DNA of 64,000 nucleotides from Rouxiella aceris. GTDB lineage: Bacteria > Pseudomonadota > Gammaproteobacteria > Enterobacterales > Enterobacteriaceae. Positions 40,470 to 50,590 of this stretch are shown here, piece after piece. The notes beneath the pieces are model-generated. The model ran no database searches and had not been told where the DNA came from. It saw nothing but the letters and a program-made list of their open reading frames with translations. The translations under genes and the position numbers were made by a program. The stretch spans positions 424,895-488,894 of the forward strand of contig NZ_JAADJU010000003.1 of the NCBI RefSeq assembly GCF_012933545.1, in the 5' to 3' direction. Positions within the stretch are counted from its first letter, which is position 1. Each line of letters starts with the position of its first letter.

Positions 40470-42746
40470 TTAACGTTTGCTCTGGCTGATCAGTTCGAAC
40501 AATACCACGGTACGTGACGTACAATTATACTCGCGGCCAAAATCAAAGTTATGTTCGTTAATGTCATCGGGCTGGAAGGTATCGAAAATATGCCGCCAGC
40601 TTTCGCCATGGGCTACCGAAGGCAGGTTGAACACCACATCTTCATGGGCGGCATTAAATAGCAGTAAGATGGTGCTTAATGAGCCATAGCGCAATAAACC
40701 TGTGGGTTGAGCACGACCATCCAGCAGCATGGCAATACTTTTGGCATGCGCATCTCGCCAGGCCCCATCCGTCATCTCCTCACCCTTGGGCTGAAACCAG
40801 CTGACATCCTTGATATTGAGTTGTTCGTGCAGTGCACCGGTTAAAAAACGCCCGCGATGTAAAATGGGAAAACGCTTGCGCAAGGCGATCAGGCGATAAG
40901 TAAACAGGATCAGTGACTTGCCTTTCTCGCCAATATCCCAGTCAACCCAGGCAATAGGGGTATCCTGACAATAGGCATTGTTATTACCATTTTGCGTGCG
41001 TGCAAATTCGTCACCGGCCAACAGCATCGGCGTACCCTGCGAGAAAAACAGCGTGGCCAGCATATTGCGCATTTGCCGCAGTCGCAGTTCATTAATGGTT
41101 GGATCATCGGTCGGGCCTTCAACGCCATAGTTGGCGGAGATATTATTATCGGTGCCGTCGCGGCTTTCTTCGCCGTTATCCTCATTGTGTTTGTTCTGAT
41201 AAGACACCAGGTCATTCAGGGTAAAACCGTCATGGGCGGTGATAAAATTGATCGAGGCATAGGGTTTGCGTCCGCGATGATTAAAAATATCGGCCGAGCC
41301 GGAAAGGCGAGTGGCAAACTGCGCCAGCTGGCCTTCATCACCGCGCCAGAATTTACGGCTGGAGTCGCGATAACGGTCGTTCCACTCCGCCCATCCGGGA
41401 GGGAAACCGCCCACCTGATAACCGCCCGGGCCGCAGTCCCAGGGTTCGGCAATCAATTTACACTGACTGAGTACCGGATCCTGCCGACAGGTGTCGAGAA
41501 AGCCGCAGCCCTCGTCAAAACCATAGCTTTCCCGGCCAAGGATAGTGGCCAGATCAAAACGGAAACCATCTACCTGCATTTCGGTGGCCCAGTAACGCAG
41601 GGAGTCGGTCACCATTTGCAGCACCCGTGGGTGGCTCAAATTAAGGGTATTGCCGGTGCCGGTGTCGTTAATATAGTAACGTTTGTTTTCAGGCATCAGG
41701 CGATAATAGCTGGCGTTATCAATCCCCTTAAACGACAGCGTTGGCCCCAGCTCGTTACCCTCGGCGGTATGGTTATAGACCACGTCGAGGATCACTTCGA
41801 TTTCCGCCGCATGCAGCGTGGCAATCATCTGTTTGAACTCATTGACCGTATGGGTAGCCATATATTGCGGATGAGGGGCAAAGAAACTGAGCGTGTTATA
41901 GCCCCAGAAATTATGTAAACCTTTTTCTTGCAGATGTCGATCGTCGCTAAAGGCGTGGATCGGCATCAGTTCAATGGAGGTTACGCCCAGCGATTTAATG
42001 TAATCGACAATCTGCGGCGTACTCATGGCCGAAAAGGTGCCGCGTAAATGTTCGGGAACCGCAGGATGGCGCATGGTATAGCCGCGCACATGGGTTTCAT
42101 AAATAATGGTTTGTTCCCAGGGCACCGGATTTTTGCGCGAACGCGCCCAGGAAAAAGCCGGGTCGATCACCCGACATTTCGGCAAAAATGCGGCGCTGTC
42201 GCTGTCGTCGAGATGCAGGTCTTTTTTATCACTGGTTAAATCATAGGCAAAGAGGGCGTCATCCCACTTTAATTCACCGACGATCTGTTTGGCATAGGGG
42301 TCAAGTAATAGCTTGGCCGGGTTAAAGCGGTGGCCGTCGTGGGGCGCATAAGGTCCATAAACGCGATAGGCGTACAACAATCCGGGGCGGGCATCAGGCA
42401 GATAGCCATGCCAGACTTCATCGGTATATTCCGGTAGCGCAATACGATCGTACTCTTCTCCTTGTTCATTAAATAAACACAGCTCCACTTTGGTGGCATT
42501 CGCCGAGAAGAGGGCGAAATTGACACCGAGCCCATCCCAGGTGGCACCGAGCGGGACGGGCAGGCCCTCGCGAACACGGGTCTTGTGGCCGCTGTCAAAA
42601 TCTTTGACCCTTTCTCCGTCGCTATAGGGATAAATCAAACGTACACCCTGATCGTTAACTTCTACATCTACTTGCGCCTGGGATCGGGTGGGGGTGTCGA
42701 GTGTTGCAGTGGGTTTGACCGGTTTCTTCGGCGGGACTTTGGCCAT
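40470..42746 (-). CDS. glgX: Glycogen debranching enzyme GlgX/TreX-type
   Basis: 758 residues from MAKVPPKKPVKP; GGAG lies 11 nt upstream, and an upstream ATG (42878) is not supported. A CBM48 domain is followed by a GH13 barrel with nucleophile Asp in DGFRFDLATILG, acid Glu in LIAEPWDCGPGG and the third Asp in FITAHDGFTLND. It hydrolyses alpha-1,6 branches of phosphorylase-trimmed glycogen. It is about 100 residues longer than E. coli GlgX and stands outside any glg operon, so it may be a TreX-like paralogue. Confidence 0.85.
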   Translation of the reverse strand: MAKVPPKKPVKPTATLDTPTRSQAQVDVEVNDQGVRLIYPYSDGERVKDFDSGHKTRVREGLPVPLGATWDGLGVNFALFSANATKVELCLFNEQGEEYDRIALPEYTDEVWHGYLPDARPGLLYAYRVYGPYAPHDGHRFNPAKLLLDPYAKQIVGELKWDDALFAYDLTSDKKDLHLDDSDSAAFLPKCRVIDPAFSWARSRKNPVPWEQTIIYETHVRGYTMRHPAVPEHLRGTFSAMSTPQIVDYIKSLGVTSIELMPIHAFSDDRHLQEKGLHNFWGYNTLSFFAPHPQYMATHTVNEFKQMIATLHAAEIEVILDVVYNHTAEGNELGPTLSFKGIDNASYYRLMPENKRYYINDTGTGNTLNLSHPRVLQMVTDSLRYWATEMQVDGFRFDLATILGRESYGFDEGCGFLDTCRQDPVLSQCKLIAEPWDCGPGGYQVGGFPPGWAEWNDRYRDSSRKFWRGDEGQLAQFATRLSGSADIFNHRGRKPYASINFITAHDGFTLNDLVSYQNKHNEDNGEESRDGTDNNISANYGVEGPTDDPTINELRLRQMRNMLATLFFSQGTPMLLAGDEFARTQNGNNNAYCQDTPIAWVDWDIGEKGKSLILFTYRLIALRKRFPILHRGRFLTGALHEQLNIKDVSWFQPKGEEMTDGAWRDAHAKSIAMLLDGRAQPTGLLRYGSLSTILLLFNAAHEDVVFNLPSVAHGESWRHIFDTFQPDDINEHNFDFGREYNCTSRTVVLFELISQSKR

Positions 42747-42965
42747 CGTCGGGTGCTCTCCATGAAATAAATGGGCAGAAATGCGCAAAGTGCGTCTCTG
42801 CATTGTAGACCCTGTTGACAAAACACACATTGAAACAGCGTCGCCGGGTGAAAGGCTGTACAACGCGATAGCCTTCAATGATAGTAAATAGTCGACGAGT
42901 TATTTTTATGATCGGCGGCGACCTGCCATTTTTACGCCTGATTACTACTGTTGAGGAAGTTGTCT

Positions 42966-43913
42966 ATGAGTATTGCGCTATTGAGTCATATTGAGCTCGA
43001 TGCAGGGTATCCGAGCCATTTTGAGCAGGCCGGATTTAACCTTTATTACGCCACCACCGCTGAAGCGCGTAACAACCTTGACCCGGAGATCGCCGTAGAA
43101 ATTCGTGCCGTGCTGACCGTAGGTTCTATTGGCATAACGGCAAAACAAATGGCTGCACTGCCCAATCTGGAAATCATCTGTGCGCAGGGGGTCGGATTTG
43201 AACAGATCGATATCGAAGCGGCCAACGTGCGCAATATCAAGGTGACTCACGGCCCGGGAACCAATAACTCGGCGGTGGCTGACCATACGCTGGCGCTGAT
43301 GCTGGCCATTACCCGCAGCATTCCTTTTCTCGATGGCAAAGTCCGCAGCGGTGAATGGAACCGCTCACGTCTGGTACTCCCCGGTATGTTTGGTAAAAAG
43401 CTTGGGGTGATTGGTATGGGCAATATTGGCACACAAATCGCCCAACGCTGTGCTGGTGGCTTTGATATGCAAGTGGGCTACTTTAACCGACGACCCTTGC
43501 CCGACAGTGCCTGGCGCTATTTTGACAGCCGTCAGGCGTTGGCCGCATGGGCAGATTATCTGGTGGTCGCCACGCCCGGCGGCAAGGATACCCAAAAGCT
43601 GGTGGATGCCGAGGTGCTACGCGAACTGGGACCACAAGGCTATTTAATCAATATTGCCCGCGGCAGCGTGGTTGATACGGCGGCATTGATTGCCAGCCTA
43701 AAAAATCAGCAAATCGCCGGCGCTGCGCTGGATGTCATCGACGGAGAACCGCAAGTGCCGCCAGAAATGCTGACCCTGACGCAGAACCTGGTGATGACCC
43801 CACATACTGCCGGACGCTCGCCGCAGGCGGTAGCCAATATGATGCAATTGGTGATCGCCAATCTCGGTGCACATTTTTCCGGTCAGGCGCTGCTGACGCC
43901 TGTTCCTGCCTGA
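42966..43913 (+). CDS. D-2-hydroxyacid dehydrogenase
   Basis: 315 residues from MSIALLSH (GAGGA 9 nt upstream). NAD(P)-binding VIGMGNIGTQIA, substrate loop GVGFEQID, catalytic Arg in INIARGSVVD, Glu in DVIDGEPQVP and His in MTPHTAGRS. It is of the glyoxylate/hydroxypyruvate reductase group; the next residue pattern (NRR after strand 2) suggests NADPH use. The substrate is not determined. It stands alone, 152 nt before cbl in the same direction. Confidence 0.88.
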   Translation: MSIALLSHIELDAGYPSHFEQAGFNLYYATTAEARNNLDPEIAVEIRAVLTVGSIGITAKQMAALPNLEIICAQGVGFEQIDIEAANVRNIKVTHGPGTNNSAVADHTLALMLAITRSIPFLDGKVRSGEWNRSRLVLPGMFGKKLGVIGMGNIGTQIAQRCAGGFDMQVGYFNRRPLPDSAWRYFDSRQALAAWADYLVVATPGGKDTQKLVDAEVLRELGPQGYLINIARGSVVDTAALIASLKNQQIAGAALDVIDGEPQVPPEMLTLTQNLVMTPHTAGRSPQAVANMMQLVIANLGAHFSGQALLTPVPA

Positions 43914-44065
43914 GGCGCAGATAACCCCCAATGTCATAGAAGAGGAAAACACCGCAGCTCAACTGTATATGCAAAAAAAGCATAACTAACGGTTTTTTCG
44001 TATTTGTCGGACCGGTCACGGGAACGTAACAATGGGCGACAAGCAAAACCAAGAGGACTGCAACG

Positions 44066-45025
44066 GTGAATTTCCAACAACTAAAAATTATCCGGGAATC
44101 AGCGCGCTGCAATTACAACCTGACTGAAGTGTCCAATATGTTGTTCACCTCCCAGTCAGGGGTCAGCCGCCATATTCGCGAGCTGGAAGATGAGCTGGGG
44201 GTTGAAATATTTATTCGCCGCGGCAAACGCTTGCTCGGGTTGACGGAACCGGGCAAAGAGCTGCTGGCGGTGGCGGAACGTATTCTTAACGAGGCACAAA
44301 ATATCCGGCGACTGGCGGATATCTTCTCGAAAGAGGATGCCGGTGTCTTGACCATTGCCACTACCCATACCCAGGCGAGATACAGTTTGCCACGGGTGAT
44401 CAAGGCGTTTCGCGCGGTCTATCCGGCGGTACGGCTGGAATTGCATCAGGGGTCACCGCAGGAAGTGCTGGCGATGTTGCTTAGCGGCCAGGCGGATGTG
44501 GCTATCGCCAGTGAAAAACTGATGAACGATCCTGCCGTAGCGGCGTTTCCCTACTATCGCTGGCATCACGCCATTCTGGTACCCGACGAGCATCCATTGT
44601 TGCAACAGCAGCCGCTGACTCTGCAACAGTTAAGTGAATATTCGCTGGTGACCTACCGTCAGGGTATTACCGGCCGTTCCCGTATCGACAGTGCCTTTGA
44701 GCAAAGCGGCTTAAACCCGGACATTGTGTTGAGTGCCCAGGATTCTGATGTAATAAAAACCTATGTTGAACTGGGGTTGGGCGTTGGCATCCTGGCCGAT
44801 AAAGCTTTTGACCCCCAGCGCGATCGGGGTTTGCAGTTGATTAATGCCGAACACTTGTTTGAGTCAAACACCGTCTGGTTGGGACTCAAGCGCGCCCAAT
44901 TGCAGCGCAATTATGTCTGGCGTTTTATCGAGCTGTGTAATCAAAGTTTGTCGATTAATGAAATCAAAGAAAAAGTCTTCAAGCAGTCACAGGTTGACGA
45001 AGCGGTGATTGATTATCAGATCTGA
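44066..45025 (+). CDS. cbl: LysR-type regulator Cbl (CysB-like)
   Basis: 319 residues, GTG start with GAGGA 8 nt upstream. N-terminal HTH (NLTEVSNMLFTSQSGVSRHIRELE) is the CysB/Cbl type, and the effector domain keeps TTHTQARYSLP, TYRQGITGRSRID and the strongly conserved QRNYVWRFIELC end. Alignable from end to end with E. coli Cbl. Cbl activates genes for sulfonate-sulfur use (ssu, tau) when sulfate is scarce; no such genes are nearby. Confidence 0.93.
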   Translation: MNFQQLKIIRESARCNYNLTEVSNMLFTSQSGVSRHIRELEDELGVEIFIRRGKRLLGLTEPGKELLAVAERILNEAQNIRRLADIFSKEDAGVLTIATTHTQARYSLPRVIKAFRAVYPAVRLELHQGSPQEVLAMLLSGQADVAIASEKLMNDPAVAAFPYYRWHHAILVPDEHPLLQQQPLTLQQLSEYSLVTYRQGITGRSRIDSAFEQSGLNPDIVLSAQDSDVIKTYVELGLGVGILADKAFDPQRDRGLQLINAEHLFESNTVWLGLKRAQLQRNYVWRFIELCNQSLSINEIKEKVFKQSQVDEAVIDYQI

Positions 45026-45038
45026 GGTGGCCTAATTA

Positions 45039-45070
45039 CCGCCCCTGAGGGCAAAGGCTTTCAGGGGCGG
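45039..45070 (+). terminator. Hairpin after cbl
   Basis: Perfect 10-bp stem CCGCCCCTGA / TCAGGGGCGG with a 12-nt loop, 13 nt after the cbl stop. The tract after it is only weakly T-rich. Confidence 0.6.
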
Positions 45071-45299
45071 CTTGGCAAATAATTGTCATGAATATTTCTA
45101 TTTGCAGAGATTAAATTTTTTTATCAATGAAAGCATTCAGCTAATGCAGGTGCCTATTTTAATTGACATTAATCCTGTCACACAGAGTTACTGTCAGCGC
45201 AAAGTTATTTTTCCTCTGATCCTGCCGGTTATCCCCCTTAACGCTATTGTCAAAACTCGTCTATTGATTAAAGACTTCCCACAGCTGGAACTATGATCA

Positions 45300-46784
45300 A
45301 TGGATAACCCAACGTTACTGCAATTTTTTCACTGGTATTACCCAGATGGCGGAAAACTCTGGCCCGAAGTAGCGGAAAAAGCAGAATGGCTGGCCTCAAT
45401 AGGCATCACCATGGTTTGGTTGCCTCCCGCCAGTAAAGGGGAATCAGGTGGTTATTCTGTCGGCTACGATACCTATGACCTCTTCGACCTGGGAGAGTTT
45501 GAGCAAAAGGGCAGTGTTGCGACCAAGTATGGTGACAAGGCTCAGCTGATCGCTGCGGTTAACGCGCTGCGTGCACAAAATATTGGCGTACTAATGGACG
45601 TGGTGCTCAACCATAAAATGGGGGCCGATGAAAAAGAGCAAGTCAGCGTTAACCGGGTACTGGCAGATAATCGCGAGGAAATAGAGGAGGAGGTAGTTGC
45701 CGCAGAAGCCTGGACGCGCTTTACCTTTCCGGGACGAGAAGGCAAGTATTCGCAATTTATCTGGGATTATCACTGTTTCAGTGGCGTTGACCATATTGAA
45801 AATCCGGATGAAAGCGGTGTCTTTAAAATCGTTAATGACTATACCGTTGATGGCTGGAATGTCGAGGTTGATGACGAGTTTGGCAATTTTGATTATCTGA
45901 TGGGCGCCAATATCGACTTTCGCAATAACGCGGTGCGAGAGGAACTCAAATACTGGGGCAGTTGGCTAATGGAGCAAGTGCCTTGCACCGGTTTTCGCCT
46001 GGATGCCGTTAAACATATTCCCGCCTGGTTCTACAAAGAATGGATTGACAGTATCCAGCAGGCGGCCAGCCAACCGATGTTTATTGTTGCGGAATACTGG
46101 TCGTTCGAAACGGATAAATTGCAGCAATACATAGACCAGGTTGATGGTAAAACCATGCTGTTTGATGCCCCGTTACTGCTCAATTTCCATCACGCTTCGC
46201 TGGAAGGCAAGGAGTATGATTTAACCCATATCTTTGACGGTTCACTGCTACAGGCCGATCCCTGGCATGCGGTGACCATTGTCGCCAATCACGATACGCA
46301 GCCGTTACAATCATTGGAAATCCCGGTTGAGCCCTGGTTCAAGCCTTTGGCCTATGCGCTGATCCTGCTGCGTGAACAAGGAGTGCCAGCCGTATTTTAT
46401 CCCGACCTGTTTGGTGCCAGTTATCAAGATAGCGGTGACGATGGCAATGAGCACCAGATTGACTTACCGGTGGTGGCAGAACTGGAAACCTTGATCCAGG
46501 CGCGTCAGCAGTATGCCTGGGGACCGCAAACCGATTATCTCGATGATGCCAACTGTATCGCTTTTGTGCGCGCAGGAACGGAGGAAAAACCGGGTTGTGT
46601 GGTGGTGATGTCCAATGACAGCGACGGCGTGAAAGCTATCCCTTTAGGCGACAATTTTGCTGACAGCCAGTGGACCGATCTGACAAGAAATCTCGATGCA
46701 GAGGTGGTCTGTAATGCCGAGGGCACGGGTGAGTTCCGTTGTAACGGCGGGAGTGTCAGCGTCTGGATCAGGAAAAATGACTGA
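45300..46784 (+). CDS. amyA: Cytoplasmic alpha-amylase AmyA
   Basis: 494 residues with no signal peptide, the length of E. coli AmyA (495). GH13 regions: VVLNHK (I), [10 protein letters not shown] with nucleophile Asp (II), FIVAEYW with acid Glu (III), IVANHDTQP with Asp (IV), plus the calcium-loop domain B. It cleaves alpha-1,4 bonds of maltodextrins in the cytoplasm. The ribosome site is weak (TGGAA 11 nt upstream). Confidence 0.95.
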   Translation: MDNPTLLQFFHWYYPDGGKLWPEVAEKAEWLASIGITMVWLPPASKGESGGYSVGYDTYDLFDLGEFEQKGSVATKYGDKAQLIAAVNALRAQNIGVLMDVVLNHKMGADEKEQVSVNRVLADNREEIEEEVVAAEAWTRFTFPGREGKYSQFIWDYHCFSGVDHIENPDESGVFKIVNDYTVDGWNVEVDDEFGNFDYLMGANIDFRNNAVREELKYWGSWLMEQVPCTGFRLDAVKHIPAWFYKEWIDSIQQAASQPMFIVAEYWSFETDKLQQYIDQVDGKTMLFDAPLLLNFHHASLEGKEYDLTHIFDGSLLQADPWHAVTIVANHDTQPLQSLEIPVEPWFKPLAYALILLREQGVPAVFYPDLFGASYQDSGDDGNEHQIDLPVVAELETLIQARQQYAWGPQTDYLDDANCIAFVRAGTEEKPGCVVVMSNDSDGVKAIPLGDNFADSQWTDLTRNLDAEVVCNAEGTGEFRCNGGSVSVWIRKND

Positions 46785-46876
46785 TTTATCTCTGCGGGAA
46801 CTGCCAGGCGAGGCAGCTTTATAGCAACTCAAAGGGCAGCCTGGGCTGCCCTTTGATATTCAGTGTGCGGCAAACT

Positions 46877-47149
46877 TTAACGACGACCGCGGGGATGCGT
46901 TCTTGCGGTCCAGTCGTAGGTGGCCGAGGTACTTGGCGTGGCGTTGGCTTTTTCGCGGCGTTTTTCTGCCCGCGCTTTGCTGGCGACTTTCTCTCTTTCT
47001 TCCATCAAGCGGTCAATATAGTCATCCTTGATGCGGTTGATTTCAGAGTTGGTCAGATCGCGTCCCTGAGTCTTTCTTGCGCGGTCTAACTGGGTTTTAA
47101 GCTCGCGTTGTTCGCTTTCCGCCATATCTTGCTGTGTTATTCTTTTCAT
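46877..47149 (-). CDS. yjbD: DUF3811 protein YjbD
   Basis: 90 residues from MKRITQQDMAESEQRELKTQ. Strongly charged and helical (REKVASKARAEKRREKANA), ending WTARTHPRGRR. The RITQ.(D/E)M.E.EQRELKT.LDRAR core and the W.A.T..RGRR end match E. coli YjbD. Function unknown; small, basic and cytoplasmic. Confidence 0.85.
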   Translation of the reverse strand: MKRITQQDMAESEQRELKTQLDRARKTQGRDLTNSEINRIKDDYIDRLMEEREKVASKARAEKRREKANATPSTSATYDWTARTHPRGRR

Positions 47150-47283
47150 TACTCTTGCATCCGTTTGTGGAAAGTGATTCTGGGCAGTGTCCCAATGTGC
47201 ATCTGCGGCGGTGGCACGACCCAATGCAGGACACAGCCTAGTGTAGCCTTTAACTGGCAAAAATCTCAGAGATAACGCGTTTT

Positions 47284-48849
47284 TTACTCAAGAAGTGTCG
47301 GTTTTTTGCCGCTCCTCGGGCTAATGCCGGGAAACTGGATCAGTGGCAGACGGGTGGATTGCCAAAAAGCCAGCAGCGCCAGCAGCGCACAGGCCGCCAG
47401 GCCGATATCGATGGCATTGACCATCGCACTGCGCGCCAAGGGATAATAGCGGGAAAAATCGGCGGAAAGCGGCAACAGCAGCACCTGCGGATTGGCGAAA
47501 TGCTGTATCACCGTCGGCGGCAGCGGGATATTGTCCGCCGCCTGCAATGTGCCAGTAACATGCACACTATACCACTTGGTGACACCGGCTCCGGTTAACG
47601 CGGTGCCGAGCAGGCCACCGACCAGCCGCAGTGACTGCGACAGCGCGGTGGAAATACCGAGAAATTCCCGTGGTGCCAGGGTTTGCGTAAACAGGGTGAC
47701 GTTGAGCAAGATAAAACCAATGCCGACCCCGGACATCATCATCAACGCCAGCAGTACGCCAAAACTGCCGCGATTGCCGAGCAACGCCAGCAGTGCACAG
47801 GCGCTGGCCGCCACCAGAAAACCCATTTGCGGCAAACGCATCGGATTACGCATTCTGGTGACTATACGGCCATTGATAATCGCGCTCACCGTAATGCTGA
47901 CACCCATCGGGGTGATCAGCCAGGCCGCCTGTTTTGGTGAATAGCCATAGCCCCCCTGAAACAGTAACGGCATAAAATAGAGCAAGGTAAATAATACCGC
48001 CCCGATCAGCGCCGAGATAATAAACAGCTGCCGCATTGGGCCGATGGCAAACAATGGCGGTGGCAGTATCGGCGAATGGGCGCGGCGCTGCTGAAATAGC
48101 AAAATGGCGCTGCTCAGCCCGCAGGCCAGCATCAGGGCGATCAAGGTAAACGCCGAGCCGTTGCTGGGCAGAAACTCTGCCAGTAGTTGCAGGCTGCCGA
48201 GTACGCACATAATCAGCAGTGCGCCCAGCCAGTCAAGACGGATGGCCGCTTTCTTTTGCGGTTTAAAGTAGGGCAGATAGCGCCAGGAGACCACCAGCGC
48301 CAGCAGCCCGAGCGGTAAGTTGAGATAGAACACCGATCGCCAGCCGTACTGTTCGGTCAGTATCCCGCCGAGAGTGGGGCCGAGAGCATTGACGATGCTA
48401 AAGGCGGTGCTGAATAAAATTTGCCAGCGCAGCCGTTGCCGCGTATCGGGAAACAGTTCGGGAATGCAGGCAAAGGCGGTACCCACCAGCATCCCGCCGC
48501 CGATACCCTGCACCGCTCGCCATAGGATCAGCATCGACATGCTGCCGGCAAAAGAGCATAGCGCTGACGAAAGGGTAAAAAGTAGCGTAGCGGCCAGCAC
48601 AAAATATTTGCGACCATAGTAATCGCCAAGACGGCCAAAAATCGGCACGGTAATAATCGAGGTCAGCAGATAGCTGGTCGCTACCCAGGCATAGAGGTCA
48701 AAATTCCCCAAATCGGCGACGATATAAGGCATGGCATTGCCGATCACCGTTTGATCCAGCGCCGACAGCATCAAAACCAGCGCCAGACCCAGTACGGCCA
48801 GCAGTGAACGACGAAAGGTCATTGGAGAATCAATTACGGAATCAGTCAT
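47284..48849 (-). CDS. MFS transporter, DHA2 (14-TM) drug-efflux type
   Basis: 521 residues. Motifs: SALDQTVIGNAMPYIVADLG in TM1, GRLGDYYGRKYFVL (motif A), and GPTLGGILTEQYGWRSVFYLNLP (motif C region), all typical of EmrB/QacA-type drug:proton antiporters with 14 helices. Start chosen at MTDSVIDSPMTF; a later Met is possible, as ribosome sites are weak. No EmrA-like membrane-fusion gene is adjacent. The LysR gene upstream on the same strand (151 nt away) may regulate it. Confidence 0.85.
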   Translation of the reverse strand: MTDSVIDSPMTFRRSLLAVLGLALVLMLSALDQTVIGNAMPYIVADLGNFDLYAWVATSYLLTSIITVPIFGRLGDYYGRKYFVLAATLLFTLSSALCSFAGSMSMLILWRAVQGIGGGMLVGTAFACIPELFPDTRQRLRWQILFSTAFSIVNALGPTLGGILTEQYGWRSVFYLNLPLGLLALVVSWRYLPYFKPQKKAAIRLDWLGALLIMCVLGSLQLLAEFLPSNGSAFTLIALMLACGLSSAILLFQQRRAHSPILPPPLFAIGPMRQLFIISALIGAVLFTLLYFMPLLFQGGYGYSPKQAAWLITPMGVSITVSAIINGRIVTRMRNPMRLPQMGFLVAASACALLALLGNRGSFGVLLALMMMSGVGIGFILLNVTLFTQTLAPREFLGISTALSQSLRLVGGLLGTALTGAGVTKWYSVHVTGTLQAADNIPLPPTVIQHFANPQVLLLPLSADFSRYYPLARSAMVNAIDIGLAACALLALLAFWQSTRLPLIQFPGISPRSGKKPTLLE

Positions 48850-49000
48850 AAAAACGTGCTCTGCGGCAAAAAGAGGAGCAAACAGCCCGGCGGAAGACAG
48901 CCAGCAGCATAGGGGGTATTGCCATGGCAACGCAAAGAGGAGTTTTGGATTACCTAATCAGTTTTACTTATAGTTGGCATCCAGGGGACGGTGAGGTGTG

Positions 49001-49909
49001 TTATCGCCGATTACTCAGGGTCATCAAACTGTCGACCACTTTTTTAAGTCCTTTATTCAGTGGCTTATCCTGACGCAATACCAGCGCCAATTGACGTTCT
49101 AACGGCGGCATAAGTGGCTGCATCACTAGCCCCATCTCCTCAGTCGCATCTTGCATGGCCAACTGCGGCACGATACTGACGCCCAGCCCGGCGCGCACCA
49201 TCTGTTTTATTGCCTCAATGCTGCCTAACTCCATCACTGGTCGAGGTTTTAGACCTTGTAATTGAAACCAGTTGTCGATCAGCAAACGGGTACTGCTACC
49301 GCGCTCAAACAGCACCAATGGTATCTCCACCAGCTTGGCAGGAGTCATGTTATTTAGCCGTTCACTCCCTGCCGCGGCGGCGATCAGTAAAAATTTTTCC
49401 TCAAAAAGCGGGGTGATCGCCAGATTTTTCCCCGCTGCCGGTAGCGTCACTAATGCCAAATCAAGACGATTTTCTGCCACCCCTTTTACCATCTCGTCGG
49501 TGTTGCCAATGCGTACACTGACCTCCAGCTCGGGCCAGTCTTGTTTCAGCTGGCCAAGTAAGGGGGGCAGCAGATGGATACAGGCGGTGGCACCACTACC
49601 CAGGGTCACGCTGCCGCTCACTCCTTGCGCATGATGTGCCATACCTTGCAAGGCAAGTTCAATGCTTTGCTCAATTTGGGGGAGGTGTTGTAGCAGCGTG
49701 TTACCCGCTGAGGTGGGTTTCATTTTTTTGCCAATACGTTCCAGCAGGTTAAGTTGGAAGTATTTTTCCAACTGGCGAATTTGCAGACTGACCGCTGGCT
49801 GAGTCAAATCAAGCTGTTCGGCGGCGGCAGAAAAGCTGCCCAGTCGCACCACCAGGGCAAAGGTGGCCAGTTGATCAAGATTAAGTCTGGTGCTCGGCGG
49901 CAGATTCAT
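49001..49909 (-). CDS. LysR-family transcriptional regulator
   Basis: 302 residues. The N-terminal HTH (LATFALVVRLGSFSAAAEQLDLTQPAVSLQIRQLE) is followed by a periplasmic-binding-type effector domain. It is divergent from the GNAT gene (104-nt gap), the usual LysR arrangement, and lies upstream of the MFS gene. Likely target: one or both neighbours. Confidence 0.88.
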   Translation of the reverse strand: MNLPPSTRLNLDQLATFALVVRLGSFSAAAEQLDLTQPAVSLQIRQLEKYFQLNLLERIGKKMKPTSAGNTLLQHLPQIEQSIELALQGMAHHAQGVSGSVTLGSGATACIHLLPPLLGQLKQDWPELEVSVRIGNTDEMVKGVAENRLDLALVTLPAAGKNLAITPLFEEKFLLIAAAAGSERLNNMTPAKLVEIPLVLFERGSSTRLLIDNWFQLQGLKPRPVMELGSIEAIKQMVRAGLGVSIVPQLAMQDATEEMGLVMQPLMPPLERQLALVLRQDKPLNKGLKKVVDSLMTLSNRR

Positions 49910-50013
49910 GGCAAAGTTTTTCTTATAGTGATGATAAGTTGAGAAAGCTACATTAAGTTAACTGTTTACTTTACTCTTAAAATCAAAGCAATAACCCAGA
50001 CTGAGAAACCACT

Positions 50014-50568
50014 ATGTCTTTAACTCACCCCGCAGCAGATGCCATTGTATTAGCTGATGCCAGTGAAGCCGATATGTCGGCAGTGCAGGCCATCTATGCC
50101 CATCACGTTATTTATGGTTTATCCAGCTTTGAGACTGAGCCGCCGTCTGTGGAAGAGATGTTGCAACGCCGTCGGCACGTCGTGAGCAAAGGGCTGCCTT
50201 ATCTGGTGGCCAGATATCAGGGAGAGATTGTCGGCTACTGTTATTTGTCACCTTACCGCCCGCGTTACGCCTATCGCTTTACTGTTGAGGGTTCGGTGTA
50301 TATCGCTCAGGGCCATCAGGGCAAGGGGATTGGCAAGACGCTGCTGGCGGAGGCCATTGCACGCGCCGAACGCGGTGGCTGGCGGCAGATGATGGCGGTA
50401 GTGGGGAACAGTGAAAATATTGCCTCGCTGCGTCTGCATCAGGGGCTGGGGTTTACTACTATCGGGCAATTAACCGCTGTGGGTTTCAAACATGGCCGCT
50501 GGTTGAATACGGTGCTGATGCAGCGCCCGTTGGGCGAGGGGGACAGCACATTGCCCCCCAACGCGTAA
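50014..50568 (+). CDS. GNAT N-acetyltransferase, phosphinothricin/methionine-sulfone (MnaT-like) type
   Basis: 184 residues. It has the PAT-family start (DASEADMSAVQAIYAHHVIYGLSSFE), the acetyl-CoA loop QGHQGKGIGKTLL and the end motif NSENIASLRLHQGLGFTTIGQL..VGFK.GRW, all shared with Pat/YncA enzymes that acetylate amino-acid analogues. Cytoplasmic. Divergently transcribed from the LysR gene, which may regulate it. Confidence 0.88.
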   Translation: MSLTHPAADAIVLADASEADMSAVQAIYAHHVIYGLSSFETEPPSVEEMLQRRRHVVSKGLPYLVARYQGEIVGYCYLSPYRPRYAYRFTVEGSVYIAQGHQGKGIGKTLLAEAIARAERGGWRQMMAVVGNSENIASLRLHQGLGFTTIGQLTAVGFKHGRWLNTVLMQRPLGEGDSTLPPNA

Positions 50569-50590
50569 TAATTACCTTTTTTGCTACTGT

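Noticed and set aside
45072..45296. 74-residue ORF between cbl and amyA
   Set aside because: TTG start with no convincing ribosome site and no recognised family; likely promoter DNA of amyA.
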